Below are positions 52,306 through 63,800 of a DNA stretch of 64,000 nucleotides, piece by piece. The DNA is from Mucilaginibacter aquaedulcis. GTDB lineage: Bacteria > Bacteroidota > Bacteroidia > Sphingobacteriales > Sphingobacteriaceae. The position numbers and the translations under genes are program-made. The notes beneath the pieces are model-generated. The model was not told where the DNA came from and did not search any database. It saw only the letters and a list, made by a program, of their open reading frames with translations. The stretch covers positions 620,001-684,000 of the forward strand of contig NZ_JAUFPR010000002.1 of the NCBI RefSeq assembly GCF_030409325.1, written 5' to 3'. Positions within the stretch are counted from its first letter, which is position 1, and every line of letters begins with the position of its first letter.

Positions 52306-54576
52306 ATGATCAAAGCCAAATCCTTATTAGCTCTTATCGGGTTTATTGGAACTTTTACAATAACAGCAGCCAATGTACCCAAACCTCCAAAAACTACTGC
52401 CAAAGAGCCTGTGGATTATGTTAATCCTTATATAGGTAACATAAGTCATATGCTGGTGCCCACCTACCCAACCACACACTTGCCCAACAGCATGATGCGC
52501 GTTTTCCCGGTACGCAATGATTACACCAGTAACCATTTGGGTGGCTTACCATTAATAGTTACCCATCACCGGTCCAGGTCAGATTTTAACTTCTACCCTT
52601 ACCAGGGCGACGAAAGCGGTATATCACCAAATGTTAATTTAAGTTACGATCAGGAAAAGGTTACCCCTTATCGTTATCAGGTATACCTTGACGAATTAAA
52701 CATTGGTATTGATTTTGCCCCCTCTCATCAGAGTGCCGTGTATCAAATATCGTTTGATAAAAAGGGTGCACCTTACCTTGTATTTAATTGCAAACGCGGA
52801 CAAATAAAAGCCAGCGGAAAGGTAATCAGCGGTCACCAGGATCTGGACAACAAAACAGCAGTTTACATTTATGCCGAAACAGACATCCCCCCCGCCAAAG
52901 TGGGTGTGCCTGCGAAAGGCCAGATAAACTGGAACGCTGAACCCGCAGCTTCCGTGGCATTATTATATCCTGATGGAACAAAAAAAATAGGCATCCGTTA
53001 CGGGGTATCTTTTATAAGTGTAGATCAGGCCAGGAAAAATCTTGAGCGGGAGATTAAAGGCTATGATGTAAATGCCATAGCATTAGCAGGCCGCAACATT
53101 TGGAACAAAGCGTTGGGAAAAATAGCTGTTTCAGGTGCTTCGGATAAAGAAACTACCGTATTTTACACATCGTTATACCGCACCTATGAGCGGCCAGTAT
53201 GCATCAGTGAAGATGGTCAATATTTTAGTGCATCAGACGGAAAAGTGCATCATGACGAAGGGCACCTCTTCTATACCGATGATTGGCTTTGGGATACCTA
53301 TCGTGCCGCTCATCCATTACGTATCTTGATCAATAAAACTGCCGAAAATGATATTTTGCGTTCGTACATCCTCATGGCACAACAAACCGGTGAAAACTGG
53401 ATGCCTACGTTTCCGGGCGTTGATGGCGATGATCGCGGCATGAATTGCAACCACGGCGTTGCTACCATAGCTGATGCATGGAATAAAGGTTTGAGAGGTT
53501 TTGACCTGGCAAAGGCCTACGAAGTTTGTAAAGGTGCTATTGAAGATAAGTCATTGTTGCCATGGTCACATGCGGTGCCGGCGGGTGAGCTGGATGACTT
53601 TTATAAAAAAAACGGCTATTTCCCTGCCCTGAAACCCGGTGAAAAAGAAACTGTTGCAAACGTAAATAGCTGGGAGAAACGACAACCTATTGCCGTTACT
53701 CTCGGAACCTCTTTTGATGAATGGTGCCTTTCGCAAATAGCACTCGGTTTAGGAAATACAAAAGATGCGGATCATTACCTTCGCGCTTCTTACAACTACC
53801 GCCACGTTTTTAATCCACAAACAGGTTTTTTTCATCCCAAGGATAAAGACGGTAATTTTATTGAACCATTGGATTACCGGACTTCCGGAGGACCCGGAGC
53901 TCGTGAATATTATGATGAGAACAACGGCTACATTTACCGCTGGGACGTGCAGCATAATATAGGCGACTTGGTTTCGCTGGTTGGCGGTAATCAAAAATTT
54001 GTTGACGCATTGGAGAATATGTTTAATGAGCCTTATCCTATGGCAAGGTGGAGCTTTTACAATATTTTGCCTGATCATACCGGTAACGTAGGGATGTTTT
54101 CAATGGCCAACGAGCCCAGCTTCCATATTCCGTATTTATACAACTATGCTGGTGCACCCTGGCGTACTCAAAAACGCATTCGTTCGTTACTGGATGAGTG
54201 GTACCGCAATGATTTAATGGGTGTTCCTGGTGATGAAGACGGCGGCGGCATGACTGCTTTCGTAGTATTTAGCCAGATGGGCTTTTACCCGGTTACCCCG
54301 GGCTCTCCTACCTATAACATCGGCAGTCCGTGCTTTTCATACGTGAAAATAAATTTAGGTAATGGTAAGTTTTTTGAAATAAAAGCGCTTAATGCTTCAT
54401 TCAATAACAAATACATTCAATCTGCCAGATTAAATGGAAAAGTATGGGACAAGCCATGGTTTAGTCATAGCGACATAGCTAACGGTGGAACCCTGGAACT
54501 GGTGATGGGACCGATTGCCAATAAAACCTGGGGAGTAAGCTCTCCACCCCCATCTGCTGCGCCCATGCCTTTATAG
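52306..54576 (+). CDS. GH92 family alpha-mannosidase, second copy
   Basis: A 756-aa exported GH92 enzyme of normal length, with signal peptide about 1-22. The N-terminal sandwich opens VDYVNPYIGNISHMLVPTYP. The catalytic part has DDWLWDTYRAAHPLRIL (about 325), YDENNGYIYRWDVQHNIGD (about 545, with the acid Glu position kept), NEPSFHIPYLYNYAG (about 605) and PGDEDGGGMTAFVVFSQMGF (about 642), where GDED replaces the commoner GNDD of the PUL copy. It lacks the CARDB and LamG extensions of that copy. It is not in a PUL; it stands alone with its own terminator. The sequence subtype probably means a different linkage preference. Confidence 0.9.
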   Translation: MIKAKSLLALIGFIGTFTITAANVPKPPKTTAKEPVDYVNPYIGNISHMLVPTYPTTHLPNSMMRVFPVRNDYTSNHLGGLPLIVTHHRSRSDFNFYPYQGDESGISPNVNLSYDQEKVTPYRYQVYLDELNIGIDFAPSHQSAVYQISFDKKGAPYLVFNCKRGQIKASGKVISGHQDLDNKTAVYIYAETDIPPAKVGVPAKGQINWNAEPAASVALLYPDGTKKIGIRYGVSFISVDQARKNLEREIKGYDVNAIALAGRNIWNKALGKIAVSGASDKETTVFYTSLYRTYERPVCISEDGQYFSASDGKVHHDEGHLFYTDDWLWDTYRAAHPLRILINKTAENDILRSYILMAQQTGENWMPTFPGVDGDDRGMNCNHGVATIADAWNKGLRGFDLAKAYEVCKGAIEDKSLLPWSHAVPAGELDDFYKKNGYFPALKPGEKETVANVNSWEKRQPIAVTLGTSFDEWCLSQIALGLGNTKDADHYLRASYNYRHVFNPQTGFFHPKDKDGNFIEPLDYRTSGGPGAREYYDENNGYIYRWDVQHNIGDLVSLVGGNQKFVDALENMFNEPYPMARWSFYNILPDHTGNVGMFSMANEPSFHIPYLYNYAGAPWRTQKRIRSLLDEWYRNDLMGVPGDEDGGGMTAFVVFSQMGFYPVTPGSPTYNIGSPCFSYVKINLGNGKFFEIKALNASFNNKYIQSARLNGKVWDKPWFSHSDIANGGTLELVMGPIANKTWGVSSPPPSAAPMPL

Positions 54577-54599
54577 AATGTGTTTTAAAATCATTTTAG

Positions 54600-54632
54600 A
54601 AGTCTGTAAATTGAATATTTACAGACTTTTTC
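54600..54632 (+). terminator. Terminator after GH92
   Basis: AAGTCTGTAAAT and ATTTACAGACTT form a perfect 12-bp stem, followed by TTTCTTT. It resembles the tRNA terminator at 26830 in stem sequence. Confidence 0.9.
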
Positions 54633-54709
54633 TTTACATGATATTCATTAATCTCAATATTTAAAATACCCTTTGCATAATTGGATAAGCAACTTGTAAA
54701 CAATATACG

Positions 54710-55975
54710 TTATTGAAATGACTTCTGGACAGGCGCTATTCCGAATATTTTACGGATTACTGGAATGAGATTTACTTTAATAATATAATTGGCTATAAAT
54801 AATGCTTGATTAAACTTATTTTCCCCAAACATGGCAAGCATGTTTTTCAAAGCATCCGATTCATGCATCCATTCGGTATTGAATAAGGTTGCCTGGCCGA
54901 TTTTTGAAAACCTATTGAACATTTGCTTTTCATAATGCGCAATGGCTAATCTTGAATCAGTAAATTTCAGATTAGTAAGTGCTTCACTTAATTGCAATGC
55001 ATCAAGCATAGCCATGTTAACCCCCTCCCCAGCAAAAGGTGGCATCCAATGAGCTGCATCTCCTAATAGAGTGATATTAGATTTCCCCTCCCATTTTTGA
55101 TTTAGAGGCATGCAATATTGTGGCCGGGGAATGAAAACCGTATCCTGATCTTCAAAAAGCTCCCACCAAACCGGGCTCCATTCTTTAAATTTCTCCTTAA
55201 ACCAATTGAGCACCTGATTATGATCTTTAAAATCGATTCCACTTTCCCTCATCCAAAACTCTTCAGATTTAAAACTGACAGCAAATCCGAAACTACCATC
55301 ACCCTTTGAGCTTACAATTAAAGTTTTTCCATTTTCGAAAGCAAATATTTTGCCCCCCTTTAAAAGTTTATGTATAAGAGGAGCCGTTTTAGCTGCATCT
55401 TTTATTGAACCTTCCAGCATGGTAATTCCCGTCCAATAAGGTTTAATATCAGTTACCAATGGTCTGATTTTCGAATTTGCACCATCTGCTCCAATTATTA
55501 AATCAGCAATTACACAATTACCATCTCGAAAAATCAGTTTCCATCTATCTTGCAGCGGCTCAATGCTAACAATGTGGCTATTCCATACTACTGTCTCTGG
55601 TTTCAGGGAATCTATCAAAATATCTCTTAGCGGTCCACGATCTATTTCAGGTCTGTTGATCTTTCTATCAAACTTTTCTTTATCAACATTTAAATGTTCA
55701 TCTGAATAAATTTTTACGTGACCATCTACTACTCTAACCAATTCTGCACCCGGGCGGTAATTCTTTTTAAATTCATCCATTAATCCGGCTTTGGCTAACG
55801 CTGCGAGGCCAGATTCAGTATGCAGATCAAGCGCACCACCTTGTATTCGTGCGTTTCTATCAATATCTCTTTCATAAACAGCAACATCAACCCCTTTGAG
55901 TTGTAAAAGACGGGCCAGTGTTAAGCCGCCAGGTCCGCCGCCGATGATGGCGATCTTTTTGTTCTTAATGTTCAT
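54710..55975 (-). CDS. Tet(X)-like FAD-dependent monooxygenase
   Basis: A 421-aa class A flavoprotein monooxygenase. FAD blocks: KIAIIGGGPGGLTLARLLQ (about 8-26) with YERDIDRNARIQGGALDLH at the end of the second strand, RPEIDRGPLRDILIDSL (about 108), and GDAAHWMPPFAGEGVNMAM (about 307). The order and wording (YERD..R.ARI.GG.LDLH; GDAAH.MPPFAG.GVN) are those of Tet(X) tetracycline-modifying enzymes and their close chromosomal relatives. It could hydroxylate an aromatic or polyketide; resistance cannot be claimed from the sequence. The AraC gene lies 10 bases upstream, so they are one operon. Confidence 0.88.
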   Translation of the reverse strand: MNIKNKKIAIIGGGPGGLTLARLLQLKGVDVAVYERDIDRNARIQGGALDLHTESGLAALAKAGLMDEFKKNYRPGAELVRVVDGHVKIYSDEHLNVDKEKFDRKINRPEIDRGPLRDILIDSLKPETVVWNSHIVSIEPLQDRWKLIFRDGNCVIADLIIGADGANSKIRPLVTDIKPYWTGITMLEGSIKDAAKTAPLIHKLLKGGKIFAFENGKTLIVSSKGDGSFGFAVSFKSEEFWMRESGIDFKDHNQVLNWFKEKFKEWSPVWWELFEDQDTVFIPRPQYCMPLNQKWEGKSNITLLGDAAHWMPPFAGEGVNMAMLDALQLSEALTNLKFTDSRLAIAHYEKQMFNRFSKIGQATLFNTEWMHESDALKNMLAMFGENKFNQALFIANYIIKVNLIPVIRKIFGIAPVQKSFQ

Positions 55976-55985
55976 GCCTGCAAAA

Positions 55986-56750
55986 TTATTGTTCAGGCAA
56001 GACGGATAATAGTATAAATCGGTCGTTTTGATTTTGAGATAAAGTTTTAGGAACTACCCCAGAAAACTTTTTAATTTCTTTAATGAAATGTGTTTGATCG
56101 GTAAAGTTTTGTTCAGGAAATAACCGGCCGGCCTTAATTTGCGGAAGCGAAGCTCTGAATCTTAAAATATTACAATATGCTTTTAAAGAAATACCAAATT
56201 GGTCATTAAAATAGCGATTGATCTGCCTGCTGCTCCAGGCTACCTGGTCGGCCAGTTCGTGAACTGGTAAAGAGCCATTGGAAGAATAGATAAGATCAAA
56301 CAGCTTTTTCTTCCTACTGTCAATTCCAGTCTTGATTAGGGTAAAAAGGATTGTAGAAACCTTTTTACAGAAAATGTCAAAGTCAGTAAGTTCATCTTTG
56401 CTGATATCTAAAAAGCCAGCCGGTAAACGTTGACCCTGATTTAATAACGAAGCCATTTTAATATCAAGCAAGTATTCAATGGCCAACAATTTAAAACTGA
56501 CAGCATACATGATCATTTGCGAAGGGATCACGGCTTGTTCGGGCTTAGTATCTAAACCCTTTAATGTAGCATGAAAGGCTTCTTTCTTAGCATACGAAAA
56601 CATAATATCAAACCTACCATCGGGTAAAATTATTATTTCCCTGCTATCGGTTGAGCTATTACTGATCATCCAGAAACTTTCAACAAAATCGGAAAGTTCA
56701 GCAACCGGTTTTACAGTTTTTAATTGCATTCCCTCTGTGGGCATATCCAT
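55986..56750 (-). CDS. AraC family regulator with DUF6597-type N-terminus
   Basis: A 254-aa regulator. The N-terminal part (LSDFVESFWMISNSSTDSRE, IILPDGRFDIMFSY) is the sensor type often found in front of a single AraC domain. The DNA-binding part (about 155-250) has VHELADQVAWSSRQINRYFN and FTDQTHFIKEIKKFSGVVPK. It is the first gene of an operon with the Tet(X)-like monooxygenase and probably controls it. Nearby alternative starts (MPTEG, MQLKTV) differ by only a few residues. Confidence 0.88.
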   Translation of the reverse strand: MDMPTEGMQLKTVKPVAELSDFVESFWMISNSSTDSREIIILPDGRFDIMFSYAKKEAFHATLKGLDTKPEQAVIPSQMIMYAVSFKLLAIEYLLDIKMASLLNQGQRLPAGFLDISKDELTDFDIFCKKVSTILFTLIKTGIDSRKKKLFDLIYSSNGSLPVHELADQVAWSSRQINRYFNDQFGISLKAYCNILRFRASLPQIKAGRLFPEQNFTDQTHFIKEIKKFSGVVPKTLSQNQNDRFILLSVLPEQ

Positions 56751-56826
56751 TATTTGTATATCATCAACGCCATTCTAATTAGATGATTCGGCTTTAATCA
56801 AATATGGAAATTATAACTTTAAAAAT

Positions 56827-59800
56827 TCAATCACAATTTTCACAACAAATTTCAGGAGCTGCTACAAGCCTTGAAGTTCTTAATATCCTATACTGCCCAA
56901 GTTGAGCCGATAGCGGATTTATCGAATCGTCAGCCAATGATTTACCTCCATAAACATTTTTGTAAATGAATTGCTCATAACGCGGCATCATCTCTACTGT
57001 CAGCACACTTAGCCCAACATCTCCCCTTAAATTGAATTGCTTTAAATAAAAATCTATTTCGGCGGCGCTCCACAAGGTGGTTGCAATAAGCGGGGCATCA
57101 TCATTGGTTTTCCGGTTATTGGCATCCTTTATAGCTAAGAAATTTCTGTTGGCTAAAAATACATTTAAAGGTATTTGTTCTTGTGGTGCCTGATAGATCA
57201 TTCGTGATTCGGCCAATAGAATATTCCTATTTTCTTTATTATCAGCCTGTTTAACCTGCGCATATAGCATGGCCCATATTTCTGTTCTTGGCGGTTTAGC
57301 TGTTACATTTTTACCGTTAAAAACTGCTGTTGCATACTGTGCAGTAACCACGATACCTCCCTGATTACGCTCCACCAGGCATTTCAATGACGGTGCTGCA
57401 TGTTGTACTCCGTTTATTCGTGCAGGATGACCAAAGCGACCGTTTGCTGTACTCCAAATTTTATTGGTATGCCCTACCCGCAACTCATACGTGAAAAAAC
57501 CAAATAGTTCCGGAGATTCATAATGCAATCCTTCGGGTAGTGGGAGGATGTAGTGAACGGGAGATACTTTGATCAATGGTGCACCTGAATCAGGTATTTC
57601 CATGATCATTGGCTGCATGGCATCAATACCAGCGTTATCATTTCCATGATCTTTCGTTATCACCCTGATCAGTTCGGGATCGATGGCCAGTGGAGGGTCT
57701 TCCTGTTTTGTGAGTGAAGCGTCGGGATTAGGGAAACTCAGTAATGGATCAGGGGCATAAGTCAATATACGGGCAAAATAAGTATCGTTAGGATCAGCAA
57801 TAGCTTCTTCAAATTCTAACCATAAACAACGTTGGCGTACTGCAGTTTCCGAATAATTATCATTATGGTGATAAGGCGACAACGCGATCCCCGCGGCGAC
57901 AACTTTAGGCACCTGCACAGGTATTACCGTACAAGGCAAGCTCAAAACATTAACCACAGTATTATTAGCAACTGAATCTCCGGCAACAGCAGGGATAAAA
58001 GAAGGCTTTATTGTATATTGAACTTCAATACTGTTTGGAAAGGGCGCTGCAATAGTTGTGGGTTTGGTTTGATCTTTTTTAGGTTCAACTGCATCAATAA
58101 AAACAATACGCGTATAGCTCCGTTCGGGATTGTTGATAGCCTCTCTGCTGGCAGTTCTTTTAGTTTCTACATATCCTACCGTTTCAGATTCAGAGGTTGC
58201 CGCTTCATCTGTGAACTGCTTTTCCCTTACTATTTCAAAGCTGTTGTATTGTAAACCATCCCATGTCCAGTCTCTTTGCAAGTTAAAAGTACTTACGCAT
58301 AACCAATGGTCAAATAGCTCTCCTGTAGTGGCAAATGAGATAGATGAATTATCGGGTGCCAATGTATGCCTGATACGGTTGCTACAGGCAAACTGCACCC
58401 TTTCGCCTGGTTTACCAAGTAATGACATGCCTTTAAAGTTTAACTCTAATTGTGATGCAAGCCTTTGCATTATAGTACTTTGCTTGCCTTCCACGCCAGC
58501 CACTACATCGCTAACCAGTGTTTCAGAATTATTGACCGGCACAGGATCTGGCTGCAAATAAAGCCCCTGTAGTTGTTTTGATACCAAAGTAGGTAAAAAG
58601 AGATCTTTTTCGGCAACAGCATCTTTTCTGACAAAAAACTGAATGGATTCCCCCACCCGTTTTAACTCACCGGCAAATAAGGTTTTATCAAAACTAAAAT
58701 ATTCAGGCGAATCCTCTTTATCTGTACAATTAGGAAAAATTGTGATCCTGATATCTCTTGAAGTTGGAACAACTAGGGTGTTTCCTTCATCAATCTGCAC
58801 CTTGGATAGCTGTAAGTCACCTAAATCTATCTCGTTTCCAAAATCGATAACATTGGCATCCCGGTACTCCAATTGCAGGTTAAATGCCTGATCTGTTTCT
58901 GTAGGAAATTTCCTGACAGTAGTATAAAGCGGAATAAAAGCTTCGCTTTTACTAATTGAAGCAGCGTTATCCATGGTAAGCGTTTTAAGTTCTACCAGGA
59001 TAAAAACACTATCAACGTCAGGGTCAAAGTAGCTTACTTCGCGCTGATCTTTAATATGCTCTCCGGGTGCTTTGTCAGTATGCAGCAGGTTTTTATCGTC
59101 GATAAGTTTTTGAAATGCCTGTTCTGTATCCATCTGCGTGAACAATAATGCCGGATAACCTAAACGCGGACGAAAAATATCAAAGTCATCGCCGGTGAGG
59201 AAAGTCGTAGCCGAGGCATTAGGATCGGGCTGCGCGGATTGCGGTTTGATAACAACTTGTTTTGGCGCTACATATCGCTGGAAAACAATAGAAGAATGAG
59301 GCGATGGGGAATCATTTCGTTCCGGATCGCTTAGCACAGGTCCACCTCCACTTAAATCAGCCAGCCGCACCCGAAAATCATAAGCTTTACCATATTTAAG
59401 TTCACAATTTTGCGGAAGTACAGGATCATATAAACCTCCGGTTTGGTTTGGCTGGGCTTTAATATTACTGTCGCTGTATTTGCCGGGCTCTGCTAAGGCA
59501 CCAGAAGCGTCTAATTGTTGCACCCTCTTATCAGGGAGTACCAGTGAAGCACCATACCACTGTGTAAAATAACTGGGCAGCCATAAGGAAGATGTTGGGT
59601 TAACTTTAGACGGAAATACCTGAACACCAGTTTCAACAGATTGACCGGCCGGAGCAATTTGCTCAGAAGCCAGCATAAGTGATTGATTAGAAATAGTATT
59701 CACCAAGGAATTCCAATCGTCTTTATCAGATTCTTTAACATCAACACGATAACTAAAAACACCCAATGGGGCATCAATTCTTTTAGTTGGCGTAAGCGGA

Positions 59801-60828
59801 TCGGCCAGTAACTGCCTGTTTAACCAAATTAGTAACTGCTCATCATCCCACCCTAAACGAATGCCTGCATCTTTCTGCACATGCATGCCATCAGGTTCTT
59901 CACTTAATGTATTGGCACTTTTGGGCTGTATGGCGTGTACTATCTTTGCAAAGCCATCATCGTAATCGGCTGTTTCTATCATCAACTCATCAAATCCGCC
60001 AACAGGTTGCGCCGGACCCGGTACCACCGGAAACAGCAGAGCCGCAAATAGCTGGCGGTCTTCAGTTATAACAGGAATACGTGCAGCATATTGTTTAAGT
60101 TCCGTTGCGGCAAGGCCAAATGTACCGGCCGGGTCAAGAAGCTCAAAATTTACCCATCCGCCATTTTGAAAATAATTATCAGTTGGCAATGTAAGTTTTA
60201 CATTATGAAGCAGGCCAATACTTTTACTTAGCAAAGGTTGCCGAAGGCAAATAGCGATAATTCGTCCCCAGGATACCTCGTCTCCAGATTGCTTGAATGT
60301 TGGATCATACGGACCTGTACGTTTGATAGCACAATGATAGCTATCATCGGTTTTGGCAAATGGCGTTCTTGGTGTACTGTAATTAAAGGCCGACCGATAT
60401 GATTGAGGAAGATATTTTTTTGCACCATCTGTATCCGGCATCGCATCACCTGCTCCTAAGCTATCGCTTCCATCTCCATTTTTTAATGGAAAAGATTTAC
60501 TCAAGCCCTCATAAAGTGCTACCATATTTGCAGGAAAAGCTATGTTTGTTGGAAAAGACTCTGATGTTACACCTTCGTCTTTTAAGACATTGGCATCTGA
60601 AAAAGGGTAACTGGAAAGTCCTTTAATCACATTGATCTGAAATTTAGGATCACCTCCTATAAACGACGGAAGACTTACCTGAGTACCTGGCGTAAGTAAA
60701 CTATCAAAGGGCTTAAGATCATTTAATAATGCCTGGGTAGGTAGGATCAATATATTCAAATCCAATTCCCTTCCTGTAATACGTTGCGGAAAGGTTAGTA
60801 TTCTGAGTTTTTCTGGTAATAGTGGCAT
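56827..60828 (-). CDS. Very large unrecognised protein (1333 aa)
   Basis: A 1333-aa protein that I cannot assign. There is no signal peptide and no membrane span. The start MPLLPEKLRILTFPQRITG follows the upstream gene by 31 bases. The sequence is rich in short beta strands, Pro, Asp and Asn, as in secreted or structural beta-sandwich proteins. Repeated wording such as QPDPNASATTFLTGDD and ERNDSPSPHSSIVFQ suggests several independent domains but no clean repeat. The last residues EICCENCD form a short Cys cluster. Together with the next gene it forms a pair of giant genes on the minus strand. Phage-tail-like, adhesin-like or injection-system roles were considered, without motif support. Confidence 0.75.
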   Translation of the reverse strand: MPLLPEKLRILTFPQRITGRELDLNILILPTQALLNDLKPFDSLLTPGTQVSLPSFIGGDPKFQINVIKGLSSYPFSDANVLKDEGVTSESFPTNIAFPANMVALYEGLSKSFPLKNGDGSDSLGAGDAMPDTDGAKKYLPQSYRSAFNYSTPRTPFAKTDDSYHCAIKRTGPYDPTFKQSGDEVSWGRIIAICLRQPLLSKSIGLLHNVKLTLPTDNYFQNGGWVNFELLDPAGTFGLAATELKQYAARIPVITEDRQLFAALLFPVVPGPAQPVGGFDELMIETADYDDGFAKIVHAIQPKSANTLSEEPDGMHVQKDAGIRLGWDDEQLLIWLNRQLLADPLTPTKRIDAPLGVFSYRVDVKESDKDDWNSLVNTISNQSLMLASEQIAPAGQSVETGVQVFPSKVNPTSSLWLPSYFTQWYGASLVLPDKRVQQLDASGALAEPGKYSDSNIKAQPNQTGGLYDPVLPQNCELKYGKAYDFRVRLADLSGGGPVLSDPERNDSPSPHSSIVFQRYVAPKQVVIKPQSAQPDPNASATTFLTGDDFDIFRPRLGYPALLFTQMDTEQAFQKLIDDKNLLHTDKAPGEHIKDQREVSYFDPDVDSVFILVELKTLTMDNAASISKSEAFIPLYTTVRKFPTETDQAFNLQLEYRDANVIDFGNEIDLGDLQLSKVQIDEGNTLVVPTSRDIRITIFPNCTDKEDSPEYFSFDKTLFAGELKRVGESIQFFVRKDAVAEKDLFLPTLVSKQLQGLYLQPDPVPVNNSETLVSDVVAGVEGKQSTIMQRLASQLELNFKGMSLLGKPGERVQFACSNRIRHTLAPDNSSISFATTGELFDHWLCVSTFNLQRDWTWDGLQYNSFEIVREKQFTDEAATSESETVGYVETKRTASREAINNPERSYTRIVFIDAVEPKKDQTKPTTIAAPFPNSIEVQYTIKPSFIPAVAGDSVANNTVVNVLSLPCTVIPVQVPKVVAAGIALSPYHHNDNYSETAVRQRCLWLEFEEAIADPNDTYFARILTYAPDPLLSFPNPDASLTKQEDPPLAIDPELIRVITKDHGNDNAGIDAMQPMIMEIPDSGAPLIKVSPVHYILPLPEGLHYESPELFGFFTYELRVGHTNKIWSTANGRFGHPARINGVQHAAPSLKCLVERNQGGIVVTAQYATAVFNGKNVTAKPPRTEIWAMLYAQVKQADNKENRNILLAESRMIYQAPQEQIPLNVFLANRNFLAIKDANNRKTNDDAPLIATTLWSAAEIDFYLKQFNLRGDVGLSVLTVEMMPRYEQFIYKNVYGGKSLADDSINPLSAQLGQYRILRTSRLVAAPEICCENCD

Positions 60829-60859
60829 AATGTTTTACAATTAAAGTTAATAATTGACC

Positions 60860-63800
60860 TTAAGCAATCTGACGGCTTTCCTGCCAGGTTTCGGTTACAT
60901 TAATATCAATAACCCATAGTACACATACATCTACAGAGAATGTTACCTGGGCAATGCAACTGGTTTGTTCAGTCACAAAATCACGATGGATGGAGCCGCC
61001 TGCTTCTATCTGGATACAAATGCTCACCAAGCCACCACATATCTCCGCAGAACCTCTGAACATCATAAATGCTCCTACATCAAGCGCTGTAGTGCCAATT
61101 CCTATATTGATCTCAACCATGTACAGCACTGCAACGTTGGCAACTACCGGAAGCCCAACAACCAGCTCAACGCCAAAACCTACCTTCATGGTAAAATACA
61201 GAGCAGCCTTAGTATCGGCCTGTATGCCCAGATTAACCTGACCTACAGCATATATACTGGCAACACCCAATGTAAAACACTGTACCTGCAAACGACCATA
61301 AAAACCAATATAAGCACCACAGGCCGGAACCAATTGTTTCAGGTCGCTCTGTATGGAGATCACCTCATTGAAATAAAATCCTACCTTCAGGCCGGCTTCG
61401 AGTTTTAAAGGTGGATTTGGGTTGATAGTTAGTTGTTCCGGTGATGGAAATTTAATAACCGGAATCTCTTTGGAGCAATTAAATTTATATTCCCAGTTAT
61501 CCGGAGCATTTGACATACCCACATCCATTCCCTTATCAAAATCACCACCGGAAAGTGTTTGCAATACCTGCAAAATATCAACTATCGGTTGCAGCAGAGA
61601 TCCAAACTGCAGATTAGGCTTATTATACTGAGGTTTAATACTGCTTTGTGCATCAAAATTACCATCAACCCACATCACCTCAGTAAACGGCCCTAAGTCA
61701 ACAATTATCCGTATATCAGACATTAGCGATTTCCATTTATCCGCTATATCAGCAGCGGTTGAATCTATCCCCAATTTGAGTTTACCTTTATCTCCACTTG
61801 TCGATTTATATTGCGCATATATTTTCAGGATCTTTGGTTCATCTATAAAAGCGTATTCATAATCATCAGGTAACAACGCGCCCAGATCAATATCACGGTC
61901 TGCCATTTTCATTAAGCCTTCGCCAATGATCTCTATCTCTTTTTCAGCGTTTGTTAGCTGTAGCGCGTTAGCTATATTGGGGAATGGACCTTTTGAATTG
62001 AGCAGCTTATATGCATCCGCATAATAGGTTTGGTTACTAAAAAGTTTCTTCACTCCATCAGTAAATTGCGGAATATCAAAAAGTAACTTTTGAGTCCCTG
62101 TGGATTGAAGCACGGCGTAATTCAGCTTTGAAGCCGTTTCCTGCACCACATCAACCGGGTTAGCTATTTTAAAATTCGTACTGCCATTCGCTCTGATCAG
62201 CGGTACGCTCTGGCCTTCTTCTACTGGGAAAACATCACCTGCATCTGTTTTCAACTTTACAACAGACCATGAACCATCAGGCGGTAATATTAACGAACCT
62301 CTGGCACTTGCGGCAAATATTCGCTGCCCTCCTGCATCTAATGCCGGACTTAAATCGGCCCGGGACAAACGCATTTGCTGGTTGGAGCCAGAAATATTGA
62401 TAATACAATTGATTGGCCCTCCTATAGAGCCATTCTGAAAATTGATAAGATCGGCATATACCGAAGGTGGTATTAATACGCCTGTAGGTGCAAGTTGTAC
62501 GAAACCAATCATTTTTCGTGATTGCACGTTGTATCTACCCTCAACAGGGTCGGGATTTGGATTGGGTATGCCCCCACTAATGATATTGTCCAGGTGCACA
62601 TCGCAATCAAAAACCACGCATTCTAATTCAACATTAAATTTTTCATCAAGTGAGGTTAGGTTTGGATATACAATTTTCCAATCGGCAAGTGCGGGTTTTC
62701 CTATCTTACCAGGCAGCCCGGTATCATTCAGGCTAAAAGATGAAGGGAATGTTCCCCCATCTGGAAAGTCTTTGATCTCCCGCACTGCGGATATCCCTTT
62801 TATAGCTCCGGGATGAAATACATAGGTATTGTTTACATCCACAAGATCAGGTGTGTTGATATCAGCACTGAAATCTATCTTATAATCACAATCAAAAAAC
62901 GCGTCACTCTCAGCTTTCCAGCCAGAATCAGATCTGAAAACATAACCACTTGGCGAACGCATGAATGTTACAGTCCTAACCACGTGAACAATACCGGCGC
63001 AGGTGTACATTACACTGCGTACCTGAACTACCTCATGCGCAGTGCGGCCCATTAATACGTCAAACTTTACCTGGCTTACATCGGCAACTGCGGCAGCATC
63101 ATTTAACCAATTACTGAAAATACTGGCACCGTAACCAGAAATTTCCATTTTTTCGACTGGCACCTTTGGATTTGAGGAAGCCGATGTGCCCGCGAACACA
63201 TTGTTAAATATACCTGACACTGTTTTTCCGAGCGTACCTCCTGTCATTGGCAAACCAAAAAGCAGCCATTTCAAGTTACTGTCAATTTGTATAGTCCTGC
63301 CCTTAAAAGCGTTACGCTGGTATGGCGATACCGGATTAGGAGCTTTTGCCTTGATCTGTAACCCACCTTTGAAACCCTTAAAAAGCGGCGTATTAAAATG
63401 TATGCTGGCATTATCAGCCTCTTTATTGTAAAGCGAGCGGTTAAATTGCGCCTGCGCTACCATAGCAAAAGGAAGTGTAAATGTTGATACCATTTCGCGT
63501 GGTATCTTTTTGTCGTTAAACTCCTGAATAAAATGTTTTACGACAGAAACCGGTGCTATAGGAATAAGATAAGGGCTTTCTGAAAAAATATGCGTTGGAA
63601 TACCATCATTATCATAAACCATTAAACCGGGTGTGGTGGTTACCAGGTCAGTCATGTCCGGGCCTCCTTCCACTGCCAATGGTATATTCAGTATCGGTTC
63701 CCATGAAATTTGAGGTAATGTAACCGCACGTACGTACTGTCCGCTGGTTACAACATCCATATTCAATATCTGAAGTGGCAGGTTTACAGGACCTATAGCT

